From positions 12,505,663-12,569,662 of the forward strand of contig CM044964.1 of assembly GCA_024516035.1 (NCBI GenBank): a stretch of DNA of 64,000 bases, written 5' to 3'. Positions 1 to 8,755 of the stretch are shown one piece after another; the first letter of the stretch is position 1; every line of letters begins with the position of its first letter. A program made the position numbers and the translations under genes. The notes beneath the pieces were generated by a model, which worked only from the letters and a program-made list of their open reading frames with translations, searched no databases and was not told the origin of the DNA. This DNA comes from Bactericera cockerelli. Taxonomy: Eukaryota > Arthropoda > Insecta > Hemiptera > Triozidae.

Positions 1-60
1 TCTCTCTCCCTCTCTCTCTTTTCCTTTCTCTCTCTCTTTCTTGAAAGATTGAGATCCTTT
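1..60. repeat. CT-rich microsatellite
   Basis: Interrupted (CT)n/(CTTT)n tract at the window edge. The following bases to about 260 are AT-rich with T runs and show no supportable gene. Confidence 0.8.
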
Positions 61-260
61 TATAGTTTTCTTTCTCAGTGTATCTTCTCCTCGCTTACTC
101 ATTTCTTTTTCCCTCAATATTTAATTATTTCTCTTCTTACCTCTTTATCTGTCAACCTTTCTGTATCAACCCTTCTTTATCCATCTATCTTCTTTATTTA
201 GAATTACCTCTTTTTGTTTTTTTTTTTTACTATATTTTACTGTCTACACAAGTACACAAA

Positions 261-294
261 CATGTTGGCATAGCCAAGTAGCTACGCCAACATG
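261..294. repeat. Near-perfect 14-bp-arm hairpin
   Basis: CATGTTGGCATAGC and GCTACGCCAACATG are complementary except for one A-C mismatch, with a 6-nt loop between them. It lies about 55 nt upstream of the hammerhead-bearing satellite. It could be the end of a mobile element or part of the satellite's flank; no function is known. Confidence 0.6.
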
Positions 295-348
295 CAAAAA
301 GTGACAAGGAATGGATACACATAACACATCCCCTGTTCATACCATTAC

Positions 349-396
349 CTGATGAGAGCAAATAAGCTCAAAACTGCTGTTCAGGTATGTTCTGAT
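349..396 (+). ncRNA. Degenerate hammerhead ribozyme motif (copy A)
   Basis: The core CTGATGA (349-355) is followed by a perfect 4-bp helix II (GAGC 356-359 with GCTC 366-369). The expected GAAA reads AAAA at 370-373. The CTG that would pair in helix I just before the core is missing, as if one CTG of CTGCTG were deleted. Helix I distal pairing is diverged. Probably inactive. Confidence 0.6.
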
Positions 397-475
397 ACTC
401 TTGTATATCTAGTACAACTTCTCACTTTTCTGTTTATACTGATTAAAATAGAGAGGTTAGTTGATGGCATGGATA

Positions 476-541
476 ATCAGAACTATTACTTGCTGATGAT
501 AGCAAGTAAGCTCGAAACATGCTGTCCAGGTATGTTTTGAT
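476..541 (+). ncRNA. Type I hammerhead ribozyme (copy B)
   Basis: All core elements are present in order: CTGATGA (493-499), a short helix II (AGC 501-503 with GCT 510-512), GAAA (514-517), a very short helix III (near CAGCTG, here CATGCTG), and a TC cleavage dinucleotide (525-526). CTTG (489-492) pairs with CAGG (527-530) to form proximal helix I. ATCAGAAC (476-483) pairs with GTTTTGAT (534-541) across an internal loop. Predicted cleavage is after C526. A short near-palindromic helix III is typical of animal retroelement hammerheads that work best as dimers (family knowledge). Activity is inferred. Confidence 0.75.
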
Positions 542-605
542 ATTCATGTACATCTAGTACAACTTCTCACTTTTCTGTTTATACTGATAATGATGATGAT
601 ACTAC

Positions 606-844
606 CCGGTTAGAAGTAACAATTCCCAATATCAACTTTACAGTCCGGGTTCTCTGAATTTTTAGCTTCCCTCCTTTGCAACCCATTCTCTCTATTTCAC
701 TATTCACTATATATTTCCCAAAATTTTTGTCCCTCAACATAACTTTTTTCTAAATGTTAAACTTCTTCTTTTCATTCTCCACTTTTTTTGTCGACATTTT
801 CAGACAACCATTTTTCTCTCTATAGAGCCTTGAACACTGTTATA
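606..844. other. AT-rich spacer, no gene seen
   Basis: Pyrimidine-leaning unique-looking sequence. No open frame, RNA or terminal repeat that I can support. Confidence 0.5.
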
Positions 845-1233
845 CCGGGTGTCCAGGTTTTATTTTTCGAAAATATTCAGAATCAACTTTAGGAAGTATT
901 CTAAGACCAAAGTAATCTTTGGTAAATTTTCGAAAAATAAAAAAATCACTTAAATGAAAAGTTTTCGCCTTAAATTGAAACTTAAACTAAAAAAAAAAAA
1001 AATGAAAATGGTTCTCATGTTATTGTTTATATGATTAGTGAGTTCATTTCTCAAGGAAATACCCAATACCTAACATTTTGTACCTATTTACATTCAAAAC
1101 TGAGTTATTATTTTGTTCATATCTCCGTGTGACGGCAATTTTCGAAAAATGATCTGAGATTATTTTGATTTTGAAATTCAAAATCGAAAGAGTTGATTCT
1201 GAAATTTTCTGGAATTAAAATGAGGACACTCTG
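845..1233. mobile_element. MITE with mariner-like ends
   Basis: The left end CCGGGTGTCCAGGTTTTA and the reverse complement of the right end, CAGAGTGTCCTCATTTTA, match. The similarity continues inward to a shared AGAATCAACT block. TA flanks both ends (843-844 and 1234-1235), as expected for Tc1/mariner-type elements. About 389 bp, no coding capacity. The open frame across its right half is a by-product. Confidence 0.65.
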
Positions 1234-2245
1234 TATTTGGTACAGTTGTTGTTCCCATTCGTTATCATCATTATATGTTTCAATAACAACAACAACAAAC
1301 AAAAGTCTCTGTTCTTCAATAACAACAACCATTAGCAATAACATGATCTAGGTACATTTATTATCTTTGTTTTCATAAATGTTACCTCTTTTTCTTACCC
1401 TTGCTGTTTTAATGTCCCTTTCTCTGACAGCCCAATATTCTGATATGCCAAAGTTATGCTCCCCCAGGGACGACACACTCCATTACATCCTGACTATATG
1501 TAAATAAAATTTATTTACATAAAAAGTAAATAGTAATGTAAATAAAGAATCGTTTTCCTTAACCTTTCGGGTTTTGTTGGTGTGCATTTGACCCCCATCC
1601 CCGGGAAAAACAAATGAAAAAGCAATGACAAAGAGATATGACAGGTATTGTAGCAGATACAATTTGTATTCAGAAAAATAGAGGGAAAAGAGAGGGAATG
1701 ATAGAGAAGGAAAAAGGAGAGAAATGTATAACTTTCAATACCCTAAAGGGATTTTTTGTGTGGAAAAATTCTTTTGTTAGCTGTGTTTTGATCGTAACCT
1801 CTTTGTGCATTAAACGACCTCTACCGATCGATCATTTGTACAGCTTTCTCATAGCCTGAAGGTTGTCAGTTCAAGTCCCAAGTGCAAATGCTAATCTCAG
1901 TGTTTGTGACACATAACTCTTTTGATTTCACCAAAATATTTTTAAACCAAAATACATAATTACATTTTACTCAAAACATAAGTTTAACCAAAAAAATACC
2001 AAAAAATAGGCGTGAGTATTAACACGGCCGGTAATTGAACAATAATTAAATAATACATATTCATTATAAATCAAAATATATTCATACTATACAATGAGTT
2101 TTGTCTTGAAATAATTTATCATTTCCTAAGCTCATGCAAATTTCTGAGAGTATAGAAGATTGTAGCGCTAAGTTTTTAAATTATCTCTTAACTTAGCTTT
2201 GAACTAATTTTCTAATTTAAAAAGGATTGCCAAAAAGATAGAAAG
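1234..2245. other. AT-rich region without a supported gene
   Basis: Short open frames here look like chance. A B-box-like GTTCAAGTCCCAAG at about 1871-1884 resembles the tRNA-headed SINE found elsewhere in the window, but the A box is not recognisable, so it may be a decayed SINE. Confidence 0.45.
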
Positions 2246-2325
2246 GAGAGAGGGAGAGAGGTATAGAGGATGGGGGAGACAGAGAAAGAGAGAGAGAGAA
2301 AGAAAGAGAGAGAGAGAAGGAGGAA
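2246..2325 (+). repeat. GA-rich microsatellite
   Basis: Interrupted (GA)n and (GAAA)n tract. The sequence from here to the transposon end at 2735 contains a short duplication, CTAGCAATCTTTCACTTT at about 2656 and 2677. Confidence 0.8.
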
Positions 2326-2734
2326 TGTGTTACCTCCCCTCTTCAAAGGGTGTGAAAGTCATATTAGCGAGTTCAAGGTTAGAGCAGCTGAAAGTTTCTT
2401 GCGGTGAAGGGCAGAGCTGAAAAACATAAATTATAGCCCTGCCAACGCTATACATAATAGGTTTTACACAAATTCATATTTTTTTTGTACGGTGCACAGA
2501 AGTATGTGCCAATTATTGTATTATTCATAACATTAAAGATGTATGTAAATTTACTCCCTATTACTTCGAAAATCAAATGAGAATTTGGTTCAAAGGTTGG
2601 ATATAAAAGTAACACTACAAAAAACATGTTAATGATTTAAGCAACGCCTCTGCCTAGCAATCTTTCACTTTCGAGCTAGCAATCTTTCACTTTGCATTTC
2701 CTAAACCTAAAGAGCTCCCCCTAGGGTAATACTA

Positions 2735-2752
2735 CACGCTAAAAAAAGTTTT
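2735..2752 (+). repeat. Left terminal inverted repeat of the large transposon
   Basis: Begins CACGCTAAAAAAAGTTTT, preceded by TA. It is the inverted partner of 12218-12235. The CAC start is typical of the CACTA/Mirage/Chapaev group. Confidence 0.8.
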
Positions 2753-2764
2753 TTCAAATTTGAT

Positions 2765-3125
2765 TCATAAAGTTTTTTTATGCTGAATCTGCAGGGTTTA
2801 TGAAGAATTTTCCGTTTTTTTTTCAAATTTCTTCATAAACCATGCAAATGTCAACGTTTTCATAAAATTGTGGTTAGCATAAATATCGATCATGCAGATT
2901 GATTCATAAAATATGCAGAATTTTATCCGTGACGTCATCAATAAGGATTTTTGTGCAGAATTCTGCCTGATTGTTTTTTTGAAGGGTCTTTTGTTTTCAT
3001 AAATGATGCTAACTATCAAAAAACAGTTATGAAAACCAAAAAAGTGTGTTTTCATAAAGTTCAAGATGGACAATATCATGAAAACTTTTATTTAATAAGG
3101 TTTGATTTTCATAAGTTATGCTAAC
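2765..3125 (+). repeat. Left subterminal region with short motifs in both orientations
   Basis: Repeated short motifs include ATTCATAAA, TTTATGAA, ATGCAGAATT and TTTTCATAAA, in direct and inverted order. TGACGTCATCAATA lies at 2930-2943. In CACTA elements such motifs are binding sites for an element-encoded protein; here that is inferred from layout. An open frame on the minus strand here is not supported as a gene. Confidence 0.6.
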
Positions 3126-3815
3126 CTATTGAAGAAGAAAAAGAAGAAGATGCTACCCTATTGAAGAAGAAGAGTATATGTTACCTATATAAATACCTAT
3201 AGGATATAATAGCGCCAGTTAAATCCAAAAACCACAAAAATACGTTCAATTTTCTCACCAACATGACCATCTAATATATTATATTTATAGATATTCTTGG
3301 AATATGGTATGGAATATCGGACAAGAAGAAAACATTCTTCTTTTACTCTGTCTTTTGCCGCTCAAATATGCAGGGTCGACGTTCATTGGTAGTACCTACC
3401 TATAATATATTAGATAATATAATTCTTGGAATTTGATCATGACGTGGTGAAACCTTGAATGTATATTTGTGGTTTGAGGATTTACCTGAAGCGCTTGATA
3501 AATTATAAAAATAACTTGATTTTTTTAGAAAGACATTAGGCCGAGTCAATACCTGCGTTGAGTTGAAAGGTAGCGGTTATATAAGTAATACAACCGCTAC
3601 TTTGTGTGTGTTCAAAGGTTATAAAATCATAAAAATATTGAAAACAGTAGAAATTAAAAGAATACCATAGGGCCTGTTTTGTGGGTTTTAAGAAATATAT
3701 TAGGTATCTATACCTATTAATAGGTATTCACATCATATTAATATAGTTATTTGGGTCAGTTGTTGATGACATTCAACCCCATGCAATGGGTCTGTTGTAA
3801 GTTGTTGTTCAGCAG
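3126..3815. other. Transposon left arm, noncoding
   Basis: AT-rich sequence with a short GAAGAAGAA-type purine patch near 3130-3175 and several near-repeats of TACCTAT. No gene is visible. Confidence 0.5.
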
Positions 3816-3825
3816 AAACCAGCTT

Positions 3826-4011
3826 TTTTTTAAGATTTGTCTACCCTGGAACCGCGTTATCATTACTTCGGGGTAGGAAATCTTACAACCATGCCATTCC
3901 TACAGCGAAAATTTTCTGCTAGAAAAGTCCGCCACGGCCAGGATTCGAACCTGCAACCTTCGGATCGAAAGACAATGGACTTAACCTCTCGACCACGGAG
4001 GTCGGCATCAT
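3826..4011 (-). mobile_element. tRNA-derived SINE (family S) nested in the transposon
   Basis: Read on the minus strand it starts with a tRNA-like head containing GTGGTCGAGAGGTTAAG (A box) and GGTTCGAATCC (B box) and ends in an A run. The A-box region and long extra arm resemble tRNA-Ser. A perfect 10-bp target duplication, AAACCAGCTT, flanks it at 3816-3825 and 4012-4021. The body (GGAACCGCGTTATCATTACT on the plus strand) matches the SINE at 13846-14016. Confidence 0.85.
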
Positions 4012-4039
4012 AAACCAGCTTCCAGCTACTCACATATTA

Positions 4040-4625
4040 TAACTTTCATGCAGTGAATTCTTAAAGGCTGCATGACATCAAAGAAGCCGCGCTAAACGTT
4101 TAGGCAGTAGGATGTATAGATTATTGGCAACATGAGCTATAAGCATAGATTATGTTTAATTCGCAGAAAAAACGTTGTCTTGCTAAGTCTGTACAACTTT
4201 CATGCAGTCTTTTTAAAGGCTGAATAACATTATGAAAAAGAAAAACGTTTATGCAGTAAAATGTATAGACTACGCAAAAGATTCATATAGTGACAATGGC
4301 AACATAATCTATTAGCATAGATTATGTTTAATTAGCGTAAAAAACGTAGTCATGCTAAGTCTGCACAACTTTCATGCAGTCTCTTCAAAGGCTGCATAAC
4401 ATTTATGAAAACGGAAAACATTTATGCAGACAGATGTATAAGTTATGCGAACGATTCATAAGAGGAAATGGCAACATGAACTTTTATGTTTAATTAGCAT
4501 GAAAAGCTCAGTCATGCTAAGTCTGTATAACTTTCATGCGGTCTTCTCAATATCATGAAAATGGAAAACTATTATGAAGAAAGATGTACAATTTTTGAAG
4601 AATTCGCATATTTGTCTCTAGATCT
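4040..4625 (+). repeat. Left-arm tandem repeat, ~3.5 units of ~160 bp
   Basis: CTTTCATGC(A/G)G(T) recurs at about 4047, 4197, 4370 and 4531. The following phrases, such as AAAGGCTG(C/A)ATAACAT, TATGCAGTAAAATGTATAGA and GCATAGATTATGTTTAATT, appear in the same order each time. Related motifs occur in the right arm near 11995-12060. Probably part of the transposon's cis-acting apparatus. Confidence 0.75.
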
Positions 4626-5645
4626 CATGAAAGGTTATGCAGAAGATTCATAACATGTTTTTAATCATGCAGAAATTGCCTGACTGTTTTTCAGTTTGCA
4701 TGAACTTCATGAAAGCGGATGCCTCGATTCCTTACGACAAAACAATGAAATCTCTAGTCATTAGTGTGCAGACTCTTCTCCTTCTCTCAATCTTTAACGA
4801 TCGTACGTTTGTTCAATTTTTTTAGCTCTTTAAAACAATTAATTATTGATAAATTTTCAAAAGTTGTGTTAAAAAGTGAAAAAAATGAAGAACGAACAAC
4901 GAACTACCTGTTATCACCTGTTTATTTTCAAGTCATCGTCATACAGATACTTGAAAATAGGTACCTAGTTCTCGTGCGAGAGATGGGGGGGATAGAGTTT
5001 GCACCTAATCAAAGCCGGTTTCTACAAAATCGCGGCCGGCCGGTAATTGTAAATAACCTTTTTTTTTTATTAAAGTGGGTAGGTATAAATAGTTCTTGTG
5101 GTAATATATAAATTCATTTCCAACTCCAACAGTACTCCCTAAGATACCAATCAACCTCCCTGCTCGTCCGTAATAATAAATTTGCATAATAATAAATAAT
5201 ATACCTTTCTCTTGAGTGTGTTTTCTCGTTCAAAGTGATTTTGATCTAAGTGGTAAATAAAATCAAATTAATTCTTTTTTTAATAATACCTACCGGTGAA
5301 TAAATAATAACAGTTTCAACACTTGGTTACATTAACAATTTCAAAGTTCCTGTATAAGTTAGTTTCAAAGTTCCGGTCGGTAATGTAGGTTTTAAAAAAA
5401 TGTAAAACCTTGTAAATAATAATACCTAGTATAATAATTTTAACATAGTGAAGGGTGAAGTTTTTACTAATGAATAAGAGTGAACATTCATATAAGTTTT
5501 AACATAACTTGAAATTACTAGTATAGTTTAACTTTAGAAACATGTTGAATTTAATTTAAATAGACATAAATTTCAATTTCTATTTATCCCTGTACGTACC
5601 TACTTTTGTAAACAACTATTCATCTCTGCATAACCTTCTGAGACC
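4626..5645. other. Transposon left arm and presumed promoter/5' UTR of ORF1
   Basis: A further copy of the terminal motif TGCCTGACTGTTTTTCAG is at about 4677. The rest is AT-rich with many TACCTA/AATAAT words. The promoter should lie here, but no TATA or initiator can be singled out. Overlapping short frames are not convincing. Confidence 0.45.
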
Positions 5646-8600
5646 ATGGAGTCATTAGTAACAACTGGCGATCTTCTTCGACAATGGGACCTAGCAGAAT
5701 ACGTAGAATTGTTTGAAAGTAAGTAGAAAATTCATACTTCAATTTATTACTGGTGATGTTTAACCTAAAACCAACCAAAGCATACTGTGAGAACAAATAA
5801 ACTAATCGCCATTTTCTTTTATTATCAATAATAAAATATTAAATTTGACAAACTAAAAATAATGGTTAAAAAAAGTTGTTATTCAATGGTACAAAAGGCT
5901 AGCAGTCTTAGGGATTGAGAAATTGCACTATTGCCAATTTGAAATCTTGAAGATTGCCATTTGTTTCAGTCATGAAGAACATTAAGAGACTTATTAGCCT
6001 CAAAAGTTAGTAGTGTTTCTATCTTTTATTAATTAGTTTCATCTTTCTATGTTTCAGGACACAAAATAACTCCGCAACTCCTTCGAGTGCTGAAAGAAGA
6101 TCAGTGTTACAGGTTGATAGACTGCATGGGTGACGTCATGACATTAATGCAAAAACGAGATCAATGGGTGCAGGTAAGATCGACTTTCAATACAGATGGT
6201 TTTAAAATGAGATTTCCCTTGATACCGAGTGTGTGTGGGTGGGGAGGGGGTTAGAACCTTGATATAACGTACCTCGATACAGCGTAAACCTTGATATAAC
6301 GTTGAAATCTTACTTTCCCTTCCTCACAGAATAGGAAAACTCTATACAATGTAAAAGAAAACAAAAGGTGAACTTACCTCTAAACAACGTAATTTTCTGG
6401 ACCTCTATACAACGTAATATTTTAAGTTTAGGAAGTCGAGTTTTCACATGCGCTGACTCCTGACATGACTGATAATGCTTTTACTATACTTGAAAAACAG
6501 GCCATATCCCTTGAATTACGGTATGTCGAGGTTCTACTGTACCTTCATTACTCACGAGTCCTTTCTACATGTGTGTGTACTCATGTGTGCGTGTGGGTTT
6601 TATTGCTTAAGCAAGTTGATGATGGCCGCCAGTTTTTGATTCAATTCGTCTTTTTCCCAGGATACGGAGAACACGCAGAACACGGCGGTCACAGATAACG
6701 TACACTATCAGACAGCAGCAACGTTATCTTCTGACGCTACACCAGCAGCAACGTTTTTCTCCAATGTGCAGTTATCTGCTGACACGGACAACTGGAATGC
6801 AAACGTCCTCACATCTACGCCATCTTCGTCATGGACCGAGTCCCAATCCTCGCAATTTACTAATTGGACATGTTCCACTAATTCAAATACCAGTAATGTG
6901 TTCTTAGATTCCCCCTCTTTCAATGACTCTCTCAGTGGGTCACTTGTGCAAAGTCCTCCAGTAATGCAAAACACAAGTACTCCAAGCCAGGAGTACTTGG
7001 TAATTGATTCAAATTTTGTAAGAGCATCTTTAGAACATAGCCCTTCTATGAAAGCTTATCTTATTAAAAGCAAATTGGAATCCAGCCACGAAAGACGTAA
7101 TGTTGCCCGTACAGTAATAGAGAGAATTTTGTCTCCATGTCCCGAAAGACATTTATCTAGTGTTGAATATACATTGTTGGCCACCCAAATTTGCTCTTTA
7201 TTCCTAGAAGAAGCCAAAGCTTCTTGGTATTCTCCCTATAAACCTCCAACCGACGTGTCCCCAAAAATTGTCGCCAGTGGACTTCTTTACGAAGCGAGCA
7301 GACGGTTGAGACAAAAAACATTAAAAAATCAAGGGAATGAAGTAGTAAATAAAAGAAGGAGAAGGAGCTCGGTCCAAATGACATCTGATGAAGATTCTGC
7401 TGCCCATGGAGTCACCAAGGATGTCTTCTCTGAAGTTGGTAAGTCATAGAATAGAACATACTTTTTTTTTTTAGGTAGGATTCAACGTCGCTTTCAACTG
7501 CTAAGGTCATATCACAACGGGGGTTTTACCCTCCATGCGCTAGGTTTACCAATTCTAGCTACTCACGTTAACCTCACCCAGCCTGAGTGGGGCCGGGACT
7601 AGCCAGCATCACATGGGTGATACCTGGATGGTAACCCATCCAATTACCATCTATGCGCGACGTTTCTTAACTTGAATATAAAATAGTTCAGAATTGAAAA
7701 ATAATGGGGGTCTATTTCGATACTTTTTTGATATCTATAACTTTTTCGTTACGTTTTTAATGAAGGAAGAAGGAAAGTCTCAATTTTTCCATCACTTTCT
7801 CTTTTTTATCTCTTGCTAATTTTCTTCTATTTCTGCTTTCAGAATCACCTTGCAGTGGATATTTGACGTGGTTGCAAGGAGTGACTGGGCAAGAAGATTT
7901 GGAAACAATCACAAAGAGATGGCAGGATACGTCTGCTGTACGGATGGCCTGCTTGTCGGAGGGAAAACCCAAGTACACATCAATCCTGGAGTACTTTCAG
8001 ACATTCCCGGTCTTGAAATCCTCCTTGGGAGCCAGACTGTTTGAAATAGACTTTGAGCATCTCTATCCAGACAAGGCAGACAGCCTCTTCAAGGCAATGC
8101 TTGAATTGCGACCAACCATACTCCATGTAGCGGTGAATACAATGGCGTCCCTGCGAGACAAAGAAGCATGTTCCATCCTTAGGAATACTTTTGATGCAAT
8201 CACGCCCGACAGTAATGTGGACGCGATGAATGCACAGTGTCTTCTTTTTCTTCCATTTATAACCGACACTCCCAGCCAGAAGACAGTGAGGAAAGAATCT
8301 TGGAAGCCATCACGAACAGAAGTACGGAATGGATTCATCTTACAGGTACTTTCCTCATCAAATTTAATTAGTGAAAGGCTAAAAAAAACAGAGTTTGCAC
8401 TTCAGAAGAAGAGACCCATACTACCTTATGTTTTGTATGTGGGGAACTTCACAAATCCTGAATCCATATATGTAATAGTTGATGACATTATGTTTGAAAG
8501 ACAAACCATATTGGATGCAGTACATTTGTGTTTTCAAATATTCTTTGTGTGTCACACTCATTACCCAGAAGAGAGCAATCACATTTGGCTTGCTCTCCAG

Positions 8601-8693
8601 AGAGGAGTCTATCAAATTAAAACAGAACATGATAGACTTCATTCCCCATGTAAAACTCTTTTAACAAATTTAGGTCTTCAGGCACATATCTAG
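5646..8693 (+). CDS. ORF1: four-exon SAM-domain accessory protein of the transposon (605 aa)
   Basis: Exons 5646-5718, 6058-6173, 6661-7438 and 7843-8693 join in frame to 606 codons including the TAG stop. All three introns are GT-AG (donors GTAAGT, GTAAGA, GTAAGT; acceptors TTTCAG, CCCAG, TTTCAG). The start lies in a good context (GACCATGG). Residues about 5-62 form a SAM domain (LLRQWDLAEYVELFE, then ITPQLLRVL and CYRLIDCMGD). Exon 3 is Ser/Thr/Asn-rich up to about residue 180. After that comes a conserved basic-helical block (RRNVARTVIERIL to LLYEASRRLR) and a KRRRR nuclear-signal-like cluster near 294-298. Exon 4 carries a globular region ending in DAVHLCFQIFFVCHTHYP and HIWLALQRGVY, which I recognise from SAM-domain proteins encoded by EnSpm-like elements of fish and invertebrates. 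The biochemical role is unknown; DNA binding or transpososome assembly is inferred. Introns 2 and 3 host a MITE and a SINE. Confidence 0.85.
6250..6541. mobile_element. pogo/Tc1-like MITE in ORF1 intron 2
   Basis: The right end reversed reads TACAGTAGAACCTCGACATA and the left end reads TAGAACCTTGATATAACG, so the two are inverted partners with a few bases missing at the left. Internal phrases such as CTCTATACAACGTAAT repeat. TA-flanked CAGTAGAACCTCGA-type ends are typical of pogo-type elements. Noncoding, with splice sites on both sides left intact. Confidence 0.6.
7460..7645 (-). mobile_element. 5'-truncated 5S-rRNA-derived SINE in ORF1 intron 3
   Basis: On the minus strand it begins within the 3' part of a 5S-like head (TTGGATGGGTTACC). 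It continues through GTCCCGGCCCCACTCAGGCT and GGAGGGTAAAACCCCCGTTG to GAAAGCGACGTTGAAT and an A run. It matches the complete copy at 21295-21568 in order and spacing. It sits between the GTAAGT donor and the exon 4 acceptor without disturbing either. Confidence 0.8.
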
Positions 8694-8755
8694 GGAGTAG
8701 ATTTGCAGGGATGAATAGAAATTGAAATTTAAGGTTCCTTTATTGTTTTTAAAAA
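8694..8755 (+). promoter_or_regulatory. 62-nt ORF1-ORF2 spacer with a possible splice acceptor
   Basis: The spacer holds a candidate acceptor ATTTGCAG ending at 8708 and a very short upstream frame (ATGAATAGA). There is no room for an obvious separate promoter. Plant CACTA elements make their two proteins by alternative splicing of one pre-mRNA. A splice from an ORF1 donor (5719, 6174 or 7439) to about 8709 would give an ORF2 message here. This is inference only. Confidence 0.35.

Larger units (their letters stand above)
300..605 (+). repeat. Hammerhead-bearing tandem satellite, two ~144-bp units
   Basis: Two adjacent units share long identical blocks, for example CTAGTACAACTTCTCACTTT at about 409 and 553. 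Each contains a CTGATGA plus (G/A)AAA hammerhead core, at 349 and 493. The spacing of the cores gives a monomer of about 144 bp. A third copy of the same unit occurs at 42905-43055. Short tandem repeats with one ribozyme per monomer are a known arrangement in animal satellite DNAs and in Penelope-like retroelements. Confidence 0.75.
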
